Source of the DNA: Halichondria panicea
Taxonomy: Eukaryota > Porifera > Demospongiae > Suberitida > Halichondriidae
Assembly (NCBI RefSeq): GCF_963675165.1
Contig: NC_087390.1
Coordinates: 5,514,750 to 5,578,749 of the forward strand
DNA: 64,000 nt
Direction: 5' to 3'
Shown: in pieces, positions 63,991 to 64,000 of the stretch
Layout of the letters: every line of letters starts with the position of its first letter
Position numbering within the stretch: the stretch's first letter is position 1
The notes under the pieces: model-generated
Told to the model about the DNA's origin: nothing
The model's database searches: none
Seen by the model: only the letters and a program-made list of their open reading frames with translations
Translations under genes and position numbers: made by a program

Positions 63991-64000
63991 GTAAGTATAA

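Noticed and set aside
1-64000. tRNA or rRNA genes
   Set aside because: I looked for GGTTCGANTCC-type B boxes and rRNA core motifs and saw none with a matching cloverleaf; a tRNA scan would be decisive.

Overview
The window looks like nuclear DNA of an early-branching animal, most likely a demosponge. Genes are split by short GT-AG introns. Gene content is metazoan: SVOP-like transporters, death-fold signalling proteins, and an ankyrin/ROC-COR/death-domain protein. Intergenic DNA is AT-rich, full of TGCATGCA and ATAATTAT motifs, and crowded with small terminal-inverted-repeat (TIR) DNA transposons. The phylum is inferred from overall character; no marker gene proves it. I saw no retrovirus-like or Polinton-like element, no CRISPR and no convincing tRNA or rRNA.

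Layout. 251-1891 (+): last exons of an RS-rich, splicing-factor-like gene. 2886-9585: four-copy cluster of type II membrane glycosyltransferase-like genes with a DSD motif; copies 1 and 2 are head to head, copy 3 is a mosaic, copy 4 has an intron. 10905-15939 (+): ten-exon, seven-transmembrane protein whose topology resembles gustatory-receptor-like channels; its last two exons are duplicated and decayed at 18690-19051. 19855-20429 (-): three-exon gene for a small secreted cysteine-rich protein. 20795-22480: very large imperfect palindrome. 23037-25021: transposons, some nested. 25503-29583: divergent pair of intronless SVOP/SV2-like MFS transporters.

29570-45380 is the most interesting part. 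It is a tandem segmental duplication carrying genes for proteins that combine an N-terminal death-fold (CARD-like) domain with four membrane spans. Unit 1 has an apparently intact gene A (29869-31746, -) and a broken gene B (33662-35486, +). Unit 2 has a wrecked copy of A (37284-40190) and an intact gene C (42931-45380, +), so each unit lost the opposite member. Transposons landed in one unit only, which gives natural filled/empty site pairs. 45572-49890 holds two large members of a TIR family starting TAGCCTCGA with 9-10 bp target duplications; one carries a RecQ-like helicase fragment and both contain nested elements.

50365-63990 (+): a long gene encoding ankyrin repeats, a ROC GTPase, COR and a death domain, running off the right edge. 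It resembles DAPK1 without a kinase, and one of its introns may be GC-AG. With the CARD-4TM genes it makes a death-fold signalling neighbourhood: membrane CARD proteins and a cytoplasmic GTPase/death-domain protein. A shared pathway is inferred only from domain type and proximity.
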